From assembly GCA_036507955.1 (NCBI GenBank), contig DATCIH010000181.1, positions 1 to 61,637 on the forward strand: a stretch of DNA of 61,637 bases. The letters are read 5' to 3'. Positions 25,145 to 34,051 of this stretch are shown here, in pieces (the stretch's first letter is position 1; every line of letters begins with the position of its first letter). The notes under the pieces were generated by a model. It was not told the DNA's origin, made no database searches, and saw only the letters and a program-made list of their open reading frames with translations. Origin of the DNA: DATCIH01 sp036507955 (GTDB lineage: Bacteria > Bacillota > Clostridia > Clostridiales > Clostridiaceae). Both the position numbers and the translations under genes were made by a program.

Positions 25145-25595
25145 TTTGTTTTCTCCTAATAGGGTTATTTTTGAACTTTCAGCTAGGACAAAAAAGGGAG
25201 TTATCTCGGAGCTTGTGGATGAATTAGAAAAGGATGGGATTCTTACAGAAAAAGCGAAATTCCTAGAGGAAGTTTACAAGCGAGAAGAAGAAAGCTCTAC
25301 TGGGATAGGGCTTCAAATAGCCATTCCACATGGAAAGAGTGATGCTGTATTAAAGGCATCACTTGTTTTTGGAAAGAGCAGTACAGGGATAGAATTTGAT
25401 TCCTTAGACAAGGAAAAAGTAAAATTATTTTTTTTGATTGCAGTACCAGAAAATTCAGATGAGATACATCTACATGCTATTGCTTCCATATGCAGGTTAT
25501 TAATGTATGTAGATATCAGAGAAAAACTAAAAAAAGTGAATAGGTATGAGGATCTTATAGAGATCTTTAATCTAAAGCAGGGTGATATAATATGA
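25125..25595 (+). CDS. PTS fructose-type EIIA component
   Basis: EIIA takes phosphate from HPr and passes it to EIIB during fructose import. The 156-residue product has the phosphorylated His69 in IGLQIAIPHGKSDAV. GGAGGG at 25111-25116 supports ATG 25125 inside fruK. The stop overlaps the IIBC start (ATGA). Having IIA as a separate short protein, with IIB and IIC fused, differs from the common single-chain FruA. Confidence 0.92.
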   Translation: MDVAVTDLFSPNRVIFELSARTKKGVISELVDELEKDGILTEKAKFLEEVYKREEESSTGIGLQIAIPHGKSDAVLKASLVFGKSSTGIEFDSLDKEKVKLFFLIAVPENSDEIHLHAIASICRLLMYVDIREKLKKVNRYEDLIEIFNLKQGDII

Positions 25596-27001
25596 AACTA
25601 TTAGCTATAACCTCTTGTCCAGCAGGTATTGCTCATACCTATATTGCTGCAGAGGCCCTAGCTATGGAAGCTAAGTCACAAGGTATAGAGATAAAAATTG
25701 AGACAAGAGGGCTTGTTGGTGTTGAAAATCCTATATCTAAGAAGGATATTGATGAGGCGGACCTGCTTATAATTGCCTCAGATACATCTGATTGCAACTT
25801 AGCATTAGATAGATTTAAGAGTATTCCAATATTAAAAATACCTATAAGTGAAGCAATAAAATCTACAAAGCTAGTTCTTACTAAGGCTATTATTATAGCT
25901 AATGGTAAGGAGAGAAATAAGGAAGTAGAAATCAAAGAATCATATATTAAAATTATGTTAAAAAGAGAAAAGTGGATAAAAAAAGTATATAAAGAAGTTA
26001 TGACTGGAATTTCATATGCTTTACCTTTAATTATGCTTCAAGCTATATTATTCTGTTTAGCCGCTGCCTTTAAAGGTAGTAATATAAGCATAATGTCTGA
26101 AAGCTCTAAATTATTTTTTAAATTGTGGTATAATCTAGGAACTAATACTATGATTTATTCTCTTATTTCTGGATTTATAGCTTATGGGGTTGTAAATAAG
26201 CCAGGTTTGGTACCAGGTATTATAATAGGACTCATAGTAGGCTATCTAGGGCTAGGTTTTATTAGTTGTATTTTAGCTGGACTTATAGTTGGTTATATAA
26301 TGTTATTTTTCGATAAATTAATATTAGTTCCTAAGCTTTTTGGTAGTATAAAAAATGTTTTTATTTTACCTACTATTACTATAATCTTAAGCATGTTTTT
26401 AGTTGTATTTATTTTAAAGTATCCTTTAAGGTTGATAGATGATGGGTATTTATATTTATTTAGTGATATAAAGGGTCCCTTAGGAATTATAGTGGGAACA
26501 TTTTTGGGCATTATGATAGCTTGGGATTTAGGTGGGCCAGTAAATAAAATAGCATATTTATTAGCTATAGGTAGCATAAGCTCTGGTAAGCTATCAACTA
26601 CAATGGCTGCAGTTATGGTTGCTGGTATGGTTCCACCTCTCGGAATAGTCCTTGCCCGGATTTGCCCAGCAAATAAAATTAGAAAATTTACTAAAAAACA
26701 GTATTTAAAAGGATTTATTTCCGGACTGATTTTTATAACTGAAGGAGCAATCCCATTTATTGACAATGAAACTAAAAATACCAAACTCGCATTTTGCATA
26801 GGTTCTGGAATCACCGCTGCTTTTTCGGTTTTATTGGGACTTTCTTTCCAGCTACCTCAGGGAGGTATATTAATACTAATTGTGCCAGAAACTATAAATA
26901 ACTTATTTGATTTTCTAATTGTATTAATTGTTGGAATGTTAATAACCACATTTTTGATTTATATATTTGATAAAAAAATTCTTTCAAAGGATGGTAGATA
27001 A
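25592..27001 (+). CDS. PTS fructose-type EIIBC component
   Basis: This membrane transporter imports fructose and phosphorylates it to fructose 1-phosphate. Residues 1-100 are the IIB domain, with the phosphorylated Cys9 in TSCPAGIAHTYIAAE. The rest is the IIC channel, with about eight to ten hydrophobic segments and the motif FITEGAIPFIDNE near residue 385. It is 469 residues long. It overlaps the IIA gene by four bases and abuts ptsI. Confidence 0.92.
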   Translation: MKLLAITSCPAGIAHTYIAAEALAMEAKSQGIEIKIETRGLVGVENPISKKDIDEADLLIIASDTSDCNLALDRFKSIPILKIPISEAIKSTKLVLTKAIIIANGKERNKEVEIKESYIKIMLKREKWIKKVYKEVMTGISYALPLIMLQAILFCLAAAFKGSNISIMSESSKLFFKLWYNLGTNTMIYSLISGFIAYGVVNKPGLVPGIIIGLIVGYLGLGFISCILAGLIVGYIMLFFDKLILVPKLFGSIKNVFILPTITIILSMFLVVFILKYPLRLIDDGYLYLFSDIKGPLGIIVGTFLGIMIAWDLGGPVNKIAYLLAIGSISSGKLSTTMAAVMVAGMVPPLGIVLARICPANKIRKFTKKQYLKGFISGLIFITEGAIPFIDNETKNTKLAFCIGSGITAAFSVLLGLSFQLPQGGILILIVPETINNLFDFLIVLIVGMLITTFLIYIFDKKILSKDGR

Positions 27002-28612
27002 ATGAAAAAAGGATTAGCTGCATCCATAGGCTATGCTATTGGTAGGGTTGTCCAAAAGACAAATTCTGACTTTTCCCTTGACTATAAGAATATAGAAGAC
27101 TGGGAAGCTGAGTTAGTAAGGTTTAATGCTGCTCTTGTAATATCTAAAGAACAAATCAACGATATAATTAAAATTGGTATGGATAGGTTTACAAGAGAAG
27201 CTTCTTTATTTGAAAGTCATATTTTGCTTCTTGAGGATGTAGAGTTTGTTGGAGCAATTATAAAAAAAATAAAGACTGAAATGATAAATAGTGAAAAGGC
27301 CATATTCGAAGTGGTTAATCAGTTCAGGGTTATTTTTAATGAAATTAATGATGAATACATGAAGGAGAGATTTGCAGATGTCTTAGACGTAGCTAATAGA
27401 TTAAGAGATAATCTAGTGGGTAAAGGCATTAGTGATACTTTTTTTTATGAAGATACAGTTCTTGTAGCTTCTGATATGACTCCATCAGAAACTGCTATGA
27501 TAGACAAGGATAAGGTAATAGCCTTTGTAACGGATATGGGAGCTGTAGCATCCCATAGTTCAATTATAGCAAGAACTCTAGAGATACCTGCAGTAGTTGG
27601 ACTTAAAGATATAACTAGAAAAGTTAAAAATGGGGATTATATTATTGTGGATGGATTTTTAGGAACTGTAATTATAAATCCTTCAGAGGAAGATATTCTT
27701 ATATATAAGGAGAAGAAAGCTAGCTATGAAAAGGAAAGTAAGGAACTGAAGAAATTAATAAAGGTTAAAACTATAACTAAAATGGGGAAACATATAGAAG
27801 TAGCTGGCAATATAGGAAATCCACTGGAGGTTAAGAAGGTTATTGAAAATGGAGGTGAAGGTATAGGCCTTTTTAGAACTGAATTTATCTATATGAATAG
27901 AGACAGTTTCCCAAGTGAAGAAGAACAATTTGAAGCATATAAATATCCTGCAATTGAGATGAAAGGGAAACCTGTTATAATAAGAACCTTGGATATAGGC
28001 GGGGATAAAAAATTGGATTATTTTAAAACTCCCCAGGAAGATAATCCTGTTTTAGGCCTTCGAGGAATAAGGTTATGCCTACTTCATAAAGATATATTTA
28101 AGGTTCAGTTAAGAGCCTTACTCAGAGCTTCTGTTTATGGTAATATTAAAATTATGTTTCCAATGGTAGCAGTTCTTGATGAGTATTTATCTTGCAAGAA
28201 GCTTTTAAAGGAATGCATGGGAGAGCTTATAAAGGAAGGCAAAGATTTTAATGAGAATATACAAACAGGTATCATGGTAGAGATTCCCGCAGCGGCTCTG
28301 AATGCAGATGATCTGGCAAAGCACGTAGACTTTTTTAGTATAGGTACGAATGATCTTATACAATACACTCTAGCAGCAGACCGAATGAATGAAAAGATTT
28401 CTTATTTATACGATGGAAAAAACCCAGCAGTAATTAGACTTATTAAGATGACAATTCAGGCAGCTCATAAGGAAGGGAAATATTGTGGACTGTGCGGTGA
28501 GATAGGATCTGACGTGGATATTATTCCTACGCTCATTAAAATGGGACTAGATGAGTTTTCGGTTATTCCTTCTGCTATTTTGAAAACTAAAAAAGTTATT
28601 TTAGAGTATTGA
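27002..28612 (+). CDS. ptsI: PTS enzyme I
   Basis: Enzyme I transfers phosphate from phosphoenolpyruvate to HPr, the first step of all PTS uptake. The 536-residue protein has the phosphorylated His185 in GAVASHSSIIART. It has the PEP-binding barrel motifs EGIGLFRTEFIYMNR and FFSIGTNDLIQYTLAADR, and the C-terminal Cys in GLCGEIGSD. It is slightly shorter than typical enzyme I. Placement inside the fru operon, with no HPr gene, is not the usual ptsHI arrangement. Confidence 0.94.
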   Translation: MKKGLAASIGYAIGRVVQKTNSDFSLDYKNIEDWEAELVRFNAALVISKEQINDIIKIGMDRFTREASLFESHILLLEDVEFVGAIIKKIKTEMINSEKAIFEVVNQFRVIFNEINDEYMKERFADVLDVANRLRDNLVGKGISDTFFYEDTVLVASDMTPSETAMIDKDKVIAFVTDMGAVASHSSIIARTLEIPAVVGLKDITRKVKNGDYIIVDGFLGTVIINPSEEDILIYKEKKASYEKESKELKKLIKVKTITKMGKHIEVAGNIGNPLEVKKVIENGGEGIGLFRTEFIYMNRDSFPSEEEQFEAYKYPAIEMKGKPVIIRTLDIGGDKKLDYFKTPQEDNPVLGLRGIRLCLLHKDIFKVQLRALLRASVYGNIKIMFPMVAVLDEYLSCKKLLKECMGELIKEGKDFNENIQTGIMVEIPAAALNADDLAKHVDFFSIGTNDLIQYTLAADRMNEKISYLYDGKNPAVIRLIKMTIQAAHKEGKYCGLCGEIGSDVDIIPTLIKMGLDEFSVIPSAILKTKKVILEY

Positions 28613-28706
28613 TGTCTTAAAAAAATATAGATAAATCGAATAAAATGATATATAATATTTTCATTATTAAATAGTAATTATTACTGATAAAACAAGGAGG
28701 TTAATT

Positions 28707-29024
28707 ATGATGAAAGAAGTAAATGATAGCACTTTTTACAATGAGGTTTCAGTAGCAGAAACTCCTGTGGTAGTTGATTTTTGGGCACCTTGGTGTGGTC
28801 CTTGCAAAATGGTATCACCAGTTCTGGAAAGCCTTGAGAAAGATTATGGTAGTAAGGTGAAATTTGTAAAGATTAATGTTGATGAAAGTACAGTTATTTC
28901 CCAAAGGTATAAGATTTCTAGTATACCTACAATAATGATTTTTGACAAAGGTATAACAACAGAAACTCTAGTTGGTTTCAGGCCAAGACAGGCTTTTGAG
29001 GATGCAATAAAAAAATATATTTAG
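28707..29024 (+). CDS. trxA: Thioredoxin
   Basis: Thioredoxin reduces protein disulfides in the cytosol. The 105-residue product has the redox motif WCGPC with Cys30 and Cys33, preceded by VVVDFWAPW, and the cis-proline loop SSIPTIMIF near residue 76. AAGGAGG precedes ATG 28707. The next gene, 18 bases on, is its likely reductase. Confidence 0.95.
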   Translation: MMKEVNDSTFYNEVSVAETPVVVDFWAPWCGPCKMVSPVLESLEKDYGSKVKFVKINVDESTVISQRYKISSIPTIMIFDKGITTETLVGFRPRQAFEDAIKKYI

Positions 29025-29042
29025 AGATTAATGAGGTGTCTT

Positions 29043-29900
29043 TTGGAAAACAGATATGACATTGTAATAATAGGTACGGGGCCAGCAGGTATATCTGCAG
29101 CTATAAATGCAAGAATACGTAATAAAAGTATTATTATTTTTGGTAGTAAGGAGCTTACAAATAAGTTAATTAAAGCACCCAAAATAGATAATTTCTTAGG
29201 CTTTTATAATATTTCAGGTTTTCAGCTTAAAGAAAACTTTCAAAAACATATAGATTCCATGGGAATAGTGATAAATGAAGAAAAGGTTAAGGCTGTTTAT
29301 GCTATGGGTGATTATTTTTCTATATTAGCTAATGATAATGTTTATGAAGCAGCTTCTGTCATAATAGCAACCGGTTTAGAATTCACTAAATCCTTAAAGG
29401 GTGAGATGGAGTACCTCGGAAGGGGAGTTGGATACTGTGCCACCTGCGATGCACCACTTTACAGGGGTAAAGATGTTGTTATTGTTGGATATAATGAAGA
29501 AGCAGAAGAAGAAGCAAATTTTGTATCTGAAATGTCAAAACATCTTTATTATGTGCCTATGAAGGGGTTAAAGGGTAAGTTAAGAGAAAATATAGAAGTA
29601 ATTGAAGATATCCCTTTAGAGATAGTTGGAGATGACAAGGTTAAGGCATTAAAACTAAAGGGCAAAGAGATTTCAGTAGATGGAATATTTATATTAAAAG
29701 ATAGTATGCCACCAGCTCAACTTGTACCTGGGATTGAAATTGTGGAGGGGCATATACAAGTTAATAGAAATATGGCAACAAATATTGAAGGTTGTTTTGC
29801 AGCAGGGGATTGCACAGGAAGACCATATCAATATATGAAGGCAGCAGGAGAAGGTCAAGTTGCAGCATTAAGCGCAGTTTCTTATCTAGATAAAAGATAG
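29043..29900 (+). CDS. Thioredoxin reductase-like flavoprotein lacking NADPH motifs
   Basis: The 285-residue protein has the FAD motif IVIIGTGPAGISAAINA, the redox pair CATC at residues 132-135 and the second FAD motif FAAGDCTG. The place of the usual NADPH loop (GGGxSAxEEA) reads VGYNEEAEEEA, and the HRRxxxR motif is absent (YVPMKGLKGKL instead). This pattern fits the ferredoxin-dependent flavin thioredoxin reductases described in clostridia, so the electron donor is probably ferredoxin. GAGGTG at 29034-29039 supports TTG 29043 over the ATG at 29031. Confidence 0.85.
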   Translation: MENRYDIVIIGTGPAGISAAINARIRNKSIIIFGSKELTNKLIKAPKIDNFLGFYNISGFQLKENFQKHIDSMGIVINEEKVKAVYAMGDYFSILANDNVYEAASVIIATGLEFTKSLKGEMEYLGRGVGYCATCDAPLYRGKDVVIVGYNEEAEEEANFVSEMSKHLYYVPMKGLKGKLRENIEVIEDIPLEIVGDDKVKALKLKGKEISVDGIFILKDSMPPAQLVPGIEIVEGHIQVNRNMATNIEGCFAAGDCTGRPYQYMKAAGEGQVAALSAVSYLDKR

Positions 29901-29936
29901 AAAAATAGAAGCAATAATCTTGCTTCTATAAGGAAA

Positions 29937-29972
29937 GGGACATAACCAAAAGGTGATGTCCCAATTTTTTAT
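29937..29972 (+). terminator. Terminator after the thioredoxin operon
   Basis: GGGACAT (29937-29943) pairs with ATGTCCC (29956-29962), followed by AATTTTTTATT. A smaller hairpin, TAGAAGCAA with TTGCTTCTA at 29906-29928, precedes it. Confidence 0.7.
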
Positions 29973-29995
29973 TGTGCCTATTTTATTAAATATGT

Positions 29996-30529
29996 TTATA
30001 CTTTAAAAAATACATGGTTTCCTATAGCTTTAACATCCTGCTTCTTAGTACTTAGCATCCATATAGAGGTAGCTGTTTTGGGATTATAGAAAAATACAGC
30101 TTTATAGGTTGGGTCTTCTCCTCTTAATGCTTCAAGCACCGCTAAATAACTACTTTCATTGGGTACAGTATTTACTTTGCCATTTATTACGCAGGAAAAA
30201 GCATCCTTTTGAAGAATTACCCCGCTAACACTCTTAGGAAAGCCAGGGGCTCTTACTCTATTTAGAATTACAGATGCTACCGCAACTTTTCCTTCATAAG
30301 GCTCGCCGCCACTCTCAGCAAACACAGTCTGAGACATCAGATAGATATCTGCCTCAGTAACATATATATCAGGTTTTTGCGTAGTTGATACGATTTTACT
30401 AGGTTCTAAGGTCTGAGTCGTAAAACCCATAGCTTTAAAAGTAAATGTATCTTCTTTAGCAGATACATTTAAGACAAAAATAAAGCAAAATAAAATTGTG
30501 AATAATGATAATTTTAATAATCTCTTCAT
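29996..30529 (-). CDS. SleB-like cell wall hydrolase
   Basis: This secreted peptidoglycan hydrolase (Hydrolase_2, SleB catalytic domain) has a signal peptide (residues 1-24, ending NVSAKE). The catalytic domain starts near residue 55 with the probable catalytic Glu in QTVFAESGGEPYEGKVAVA, then VILNRVRAPGFP and FFYNP. SleB proteins are lytic transglycosylases that open the spore cortex, but the short form with no peptidoglycan-binding domain may act on growing wall. AGGAGG at 30536-30541 (minus strand) precedes the ATG. A c-di-AMP riboswitch lies just upstream. Confidence 0.88.
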   Translation of the reverse strand: MKRLLKLSLFTILFCFIFVLNVSAKEDTFTFKAMGFTTQTLEPSKIVSTTQKPDIYVTEADIYLMSQTVFAESGGEPYEGKVAVASVILNRVRAPGFPKSVSGVILQKDAFSCVINGKVNTVPNESSYLAVLEALRGEDPTYKAVFFYNPKTATSIWMLSTKKQDVKAIGNHVFFKV

Positions 30530-30542
30530 GAGATCCTCCTTT

Positions 30543-30660
30543 TGCCGACGGGGTTAGCTGACGGGTTCGGTAAAGGCACAACCTATATAGTTACCTATAG
30601 TTATAGGTAACTATAATTCACCCCTAAAAAATGGTTTCCCCGTGTTAAAAACTTTGGCTT
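30543..30660 (-). promoter_or_regulatory. c-di-AMP (ydaO-type) riboswitch
   Basis: The minus-strand leader of the wall hydrolase gene reads, in order, CACGGGGAAACCA, AGGGGTGAATT, an AT-rich hairpin (AGTTACCTATA with TATAGGTAACT), ACCGAACCCGTCAGCTAAC and CCCGTCGGC. These are the conserved blocks of the ydaO/yuaA aptamer, which turns genes off when c-di-AMP is high. The aptamer ends only a few bases before the AGGAGG ribosome binding site and no separate terminator is seen, so translational control is possible. Wall hydrolases are a known target class of this riboswitch. Confidence 0.88.
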
Positions 30661-30684
30661 TTATTATTGTTTCCTAGAATTTAT

Positions 30685-30725
30685 AAAAAATGCGCATAAC
30701 TAATAATTAGTTACGCGCATTTTTT
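30685..30725. terminator. Terminator hairpin, usable from both strands
   Basis: AAAAAATGCGCATAACTAAT pairs with the ATTAGTTACGCGCATTTTTT arm with one mismatch, giving A-tract and T-tract on both sides. It ends the minus-strand gene at 30736-31776. Confidence 0.85.
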
Positions 30726-30735
30726 ATATTGTATT

Positions 30736-31776
30736 TTATTTATATGTTGAGATTTTAAAGTCTTGAAATTTTTGGCCAAAATCTGTAGCGTCCTTATCAA
30801 TATCCTTTAATTTTGAATTAGCGTCCTTATAAAGAGAATCTATAATATCCTGAGTTATGGGACCCCCTGCTGCTTGAGCTTCCTCCGTTGTAATTGCAAA
30901 TTGCATATCTTGAAGGAATGTAGAATAATCTGTAAGTAGAGTTCCTAAAGCCTGATAGTTACTTTTATAGTTAGTAGGAAGATTTTTAATATCTGTAAAA
31001 GCTTGTTGTATACCTTGGAAGGTCTGCATATCAGCTGATAATTTGTTTAATACATCCTCGTAGGTACCATTATTTTGTCTTACTTTTGAAAGCAGTGTAA
31101 AATAATCTGTTTTAGCCTTTAGATATCTTGAGTTAATATCATCTATGCTATTTATGTAAGTTTCATTTTGACTTTTAGCCACACCATCGCTTTTTTGTTG
31201 TTTAGAGTAATCATAGAGATAGGATATTGCAGCAGATATAAAGGCATAGGCGCCATTATCCTTGCTTGAAAAGGCTACAGTCTTATCTTTTATTATACCT
31301 TCAGAATAGAAATCTAAACAGTTACTTTCATCCTTTTGAATTTTTGACAAAGCGTCTGTAGCATTACTGGTAGCTGGATCGCTTAAAAATGCGATTATCT
31401 CTCTATAAGCATCTATATTTGAAGATATACCTGCTTCCAATTTAACATTGATAGAGGTATATTTTCCTGCAGCAGTAAGCTCACTTATTTTTGTAGCAGC
31501 TTTTGTAAGTTTGTTCATTGTATCTGGTAAATCTTTTATAATTTTAGCTGTATCTAGCTTTCCACTTTTTAAAAGTGTAGATGTTGTATCATTGACTTTG
31601 TTTATTTCAGTTATACCACTTAGGGCACCTTTTTCATAAGAAGAATAAGTGTTTGCTACTATAAAATTAAATGCCCCATAAAATACTCCAGCTGTGATAC
31701 ATAGAAAAAATAATATAAACATAAATATTACGGTAATCTTTTTATATATATTAGTTTCTTTTACCTTATCTTTCAA
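30736..31776 (-). CDS. Unknown membrane-anchored helical protein
   Basis: I do not recognise this 346-residue protein. It has one hydrophobic segment near residues 14-38 (VIFMFILFFLCITAGVFYGA) and a long, mostly helical, Lys/Asp/Thr-rich remainder with heptad-like stretches, so the bulk probably lies outside the cell. No enzyme motif is visible. It reads away from cdaA, which begins about 180 bases off on the other strand. Minus-strand GAGGTGAAATAG precedes the ATG. Confidence 0.6.
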   Translation of the reverse strand: MKDKVKETNIYKKITVIFMFILFFLCITAGVFYGAFNFIVANTYSSYEKGALSGITEINKVNDTTSTLLKSGKLDTAKIIKDLPDTMNKLTKAATKISELTAAGKYTSINVKLEAGISSNIDAYREIIAFLSDPATSNATDALSKIQKDESNCLDFYSEGIIKDKTVAFSSKDNGAYAFISAAISYLYDYSKQQKSDGVAKSQNETYINSIDDINSRYLKAKTDYFTLLSKVRQNNGTYEDVLNKLSADMQTFQGIQQAFTDIKNLPTNYKSNYQALGTLLTDYSTFLQDMQFAITTEEAQAAGGPITQDIIDSLYKDANSKLKDIDKDATDFGQKFQDFKISTYK

Positions 31777-31894
31777 CTATTTCACCTCACAAATTTTGGT
31801 ACAAGCTAATTATACCTTCCAATATGGCAAAAATAAAGAAAAAAATAATAAATCTACTTTAGTTATTGATAATAAGATTTTTTTATATTTTGCT

Positions 31895-31924
31895 TTTACT
31901 TAGCATAGGGTAATAGTGTATAAT
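31895..31924 (+). promoter_or_regulatory. Candidate promoter of cdaA-cdaR
   Basis: TTTACT at 31895-31900 and TATAAT at 31919-31924 are separated by 18 bases, 30 bases before cdaA. Confidence 0.5.
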
Positions 31925-31953
31925 ATAAATAGTATTAAAAGTGGGGTGGCTTT

Positions 31954-32808
31954 ATGTTTTCTGATTTATTAGGTTATGTTACAAATTCCATAAAAGTCAT
32001 TAGCCCTTTTTCTATACTTGACATTTTAGTCGTTACTTATATTTTTTATAAGAGCTATATGTTGATAAAGGAAACTAGAGCAGAACAGCTTTTAAAGGGC
32101 ATAATATTGATAGGGTTAATTATACCTATTAGTAATTTCCTGCATCTTGATATGTTGATGTGGTTATTAAATAAGACAATAACCATTGGAGTTCTGTCTA
32201 TAGTTATTATATTTCAACCAGAAATAAGAAAGGCTTTAGAGAGAATTGGAAGAAATGCTTTTAATGAACGGCATATATTTGATAATGATGTAATGGTGGA
32301 AAAACTGGTATCAGAGATATGTACAGCTGCAGAAATTTTATCTGAGGAAAGAACTGGAGCTTTAATTGTAGTTGAGCAAAATACTGGACTTGCGGATATA
32401 GTTGATACAGGTATTAAACTTGATGCGTTAGTTTCCTCTGCATTATTAAGAAATATATTTGTTGTAAATACTCCACTACATGATGGAGCTACTATTATAA
32501 GAGATGATAGGATTATTGCCTCAGGGTGTTTTTTACCCTTGACGGAGGAAAGTAATATTAACAGCAGTTTAGGAACAAGGCATAGGGCTGCAATTGGATT
32601 ATCAGAAATATCTGATGCTATAATTGTTATAGTTTCTGAGGAAACAGGAATCATGTCCCTAGCTGTTAATGGTAGGATAACAAGAAATTATGATAGGGAT
32701 AGATTAAAGGATATAATGATTAGGATAATTAAGAATAGAAATAAGAAAAGGCTTACATTCGGAGAGAAGGTGAAGGGATGGTTAAAAATCTTCAAAAGCA
32801 CTGGTTAA
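31954..32808 (+). CDS. cdaA: Diadenylate cyclase CdaA
   Basis: CdaA makes cyclic di-AMP from two ATP. The 284-residue protein has three hydrophobic N-terminal helices (residues 10-90) and a DAC domain with the catalytic motifs DGATII near residue 178 and RHRAAIGLSE near 208. GGGGTGG precedes ATG 31954. It overlaps cdaR by 31 bases. In Firmicutes this pair usually precedes glmM; here glmM lies 8 kb further on. Confidence 0.95.
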   Translation: MFSDLLGYVTNSIKVISPFSILDILVVTYIFYKSYMLIKETRAEQLLKGIILIGLIIPISNFLHLDMLMWLLNKTITIGVLSIVIIFQPEIRKALERIGRNAFNERHIFDNDVMVEKLVSEICTAAEILSEERTGALIVVEQNTGLADIVDTGIKLDALVSSALLRNIFVVNTPLHDGATIIRDDRIIASGCFLPLTEESNINSSLGTRHRAAIGLSEISDAIIVIVSEETGIMSLAVNGRITRNYDRDRLKDIMIRIIKNRNKKRLTFGEKVKGWLKIFKSTG

Positions 32809-34022
32809 TAAAACTATGTTGTTTTTTTTGTGCAATTCTATTATGGTTTTATGTAAACAGCACTGTGAGACCAATGAAGACTCATATTATAACAGGCATA
32901 CCTGTAAAGATATTGAATATTACTTCATTAACACAAGCTAAACTAGTGTTTTTGCCAGGGCAGACACTTACTGTAGATGTAACCATTAGAGGAACTGAAG
33001 CGGACTTATTAACTATAGATAAAGGGGATTTTGTTGCAACTGCAGATTTAAGTAAATATGTGTTTAGAAAAGGACAGGTTCCAATTCCAGTAGAAATAAC
33101 AAAGCAACCTAATAATGTTAGTATATTAAATAATTTAACTTTAACTGTGAATGGTAAGTTTGATGAACTTGTGCAAAAGACCTTTCATATAGTACCAAGG
33201 ACAACTTCTAAGGTTAATGGAGGTTATATTGCTCAGAACGCGGTATGTAAGCCGGCAGAGGTAATAGTTAGCGGAGCGGCTCAATATATAGAAGGAATAA
33301 GCAATGTAGTGGCAAACTATGATGCTAAGAACGCAATTATAGACGTGAATACAGTTTCTACACTTCAGGCCCTAAATTCAGCAGATGTTCCTTATAAGGA
33401 CACAGAAGTAACCATTGAGCCAACCACTGCTGAAGTTATGGTGCCCGTAAAGAAAATTAAAACAGTAAATGTGAATATAAAAACTAAGGGAAGCATTGGT
33501 AAGGATATGGTTCTTAAATCCCTGCTTCCAACAAATGATAAGGTTGATATAGCAGGTAGCACAGATGCACTTAACTCTATAACTGGCCTTGATACCGAGC
33601 CTATAGATTTAAGTGCCATCACTAATGGAAAAGCTGTTAATGCTAAACTAATATTGCCAAATGGAATTACTATAGTAAGCGGTGATGGGACAGTAACGGT
33701 AAATGCAGTAGTAAGTAAAATAATTCAAAAGAATTTAAATTTAAGTATTGCTTTATTGAATTTATCGACTGGGCTAACAGCAACATTTGATCCACCAGGG
33801 AGTACCCCACCAAAAGAAATTATGGTTGTAACAGGGGATGCTAATATTATTAATGGCTTAAAAGATGGAGATATAAGCTGCTATGTTGATTTAACTAATT
33901 TAGTTGCTACACCTACCCCAATAGAATTGCCAGTTAAATTTACATTACCAGATGGGGTTTCAACTTTCTCTATAAGCATTACTACGGTGAAAGTAAATAT
34001 AGTCACAACTGTAACTGGTTGA
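32778..34022 (+). CDS. cdaR: CdaR, YbbR-domain regulator of CdaA
   Basis: CdaR is a membrane-anchored extracellular protein that modulates CdaA activity. The 414-residue product has an N-terminal membrane segment (LIKLCCFFCAILLWFYVNS) and then repeated YbbR-like beta domains, each with a pattern like VNVNIKTKG and PIPVEI. GAAGGTGAAGGG precedes ATG 32778 inside cdaA, so the two are translationally coupled. Confidence 0.92.
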   Translation: MVKNLQKHWLIKLCCFFCAILLWFYVNSTVRPMKTHIITGIPVKILNITSLTQAKLVFLPGQTLTVDVTIRGTEADLLTIDKGDFVATADLSKYVFRKGQVPIPVEITKQPNNVSILNNLTLTVNGKFDELVQKTFHIVPRTTSKVNGGYIAQNAVCKPAEVIVSGAAQYIEGISNVVANYDAKNAIIDVNTVSTLQALNSADVPYKDTEVTIEPTTAEVMVPVKKIKTVNVNIKTKGSIGKDMVLKSLLPTNDKVDIAGSTDALNSITGLDTEPIDLSAITNGKAVNAKLILPNGITIVSGDGTVTVNAVVSKIIQKNLNLSIALLNLSTGLTATFDPPGSTPPKEIMVVTGDANIINGLKDGDISCYVDLTNLVATPTPIELPVKFTLPDGVSTFSISITTVKVNIVTTVTG

Positions 34023-34051
34023 TGTAATAGTCTTAAAATGGAGGGCTTTTT

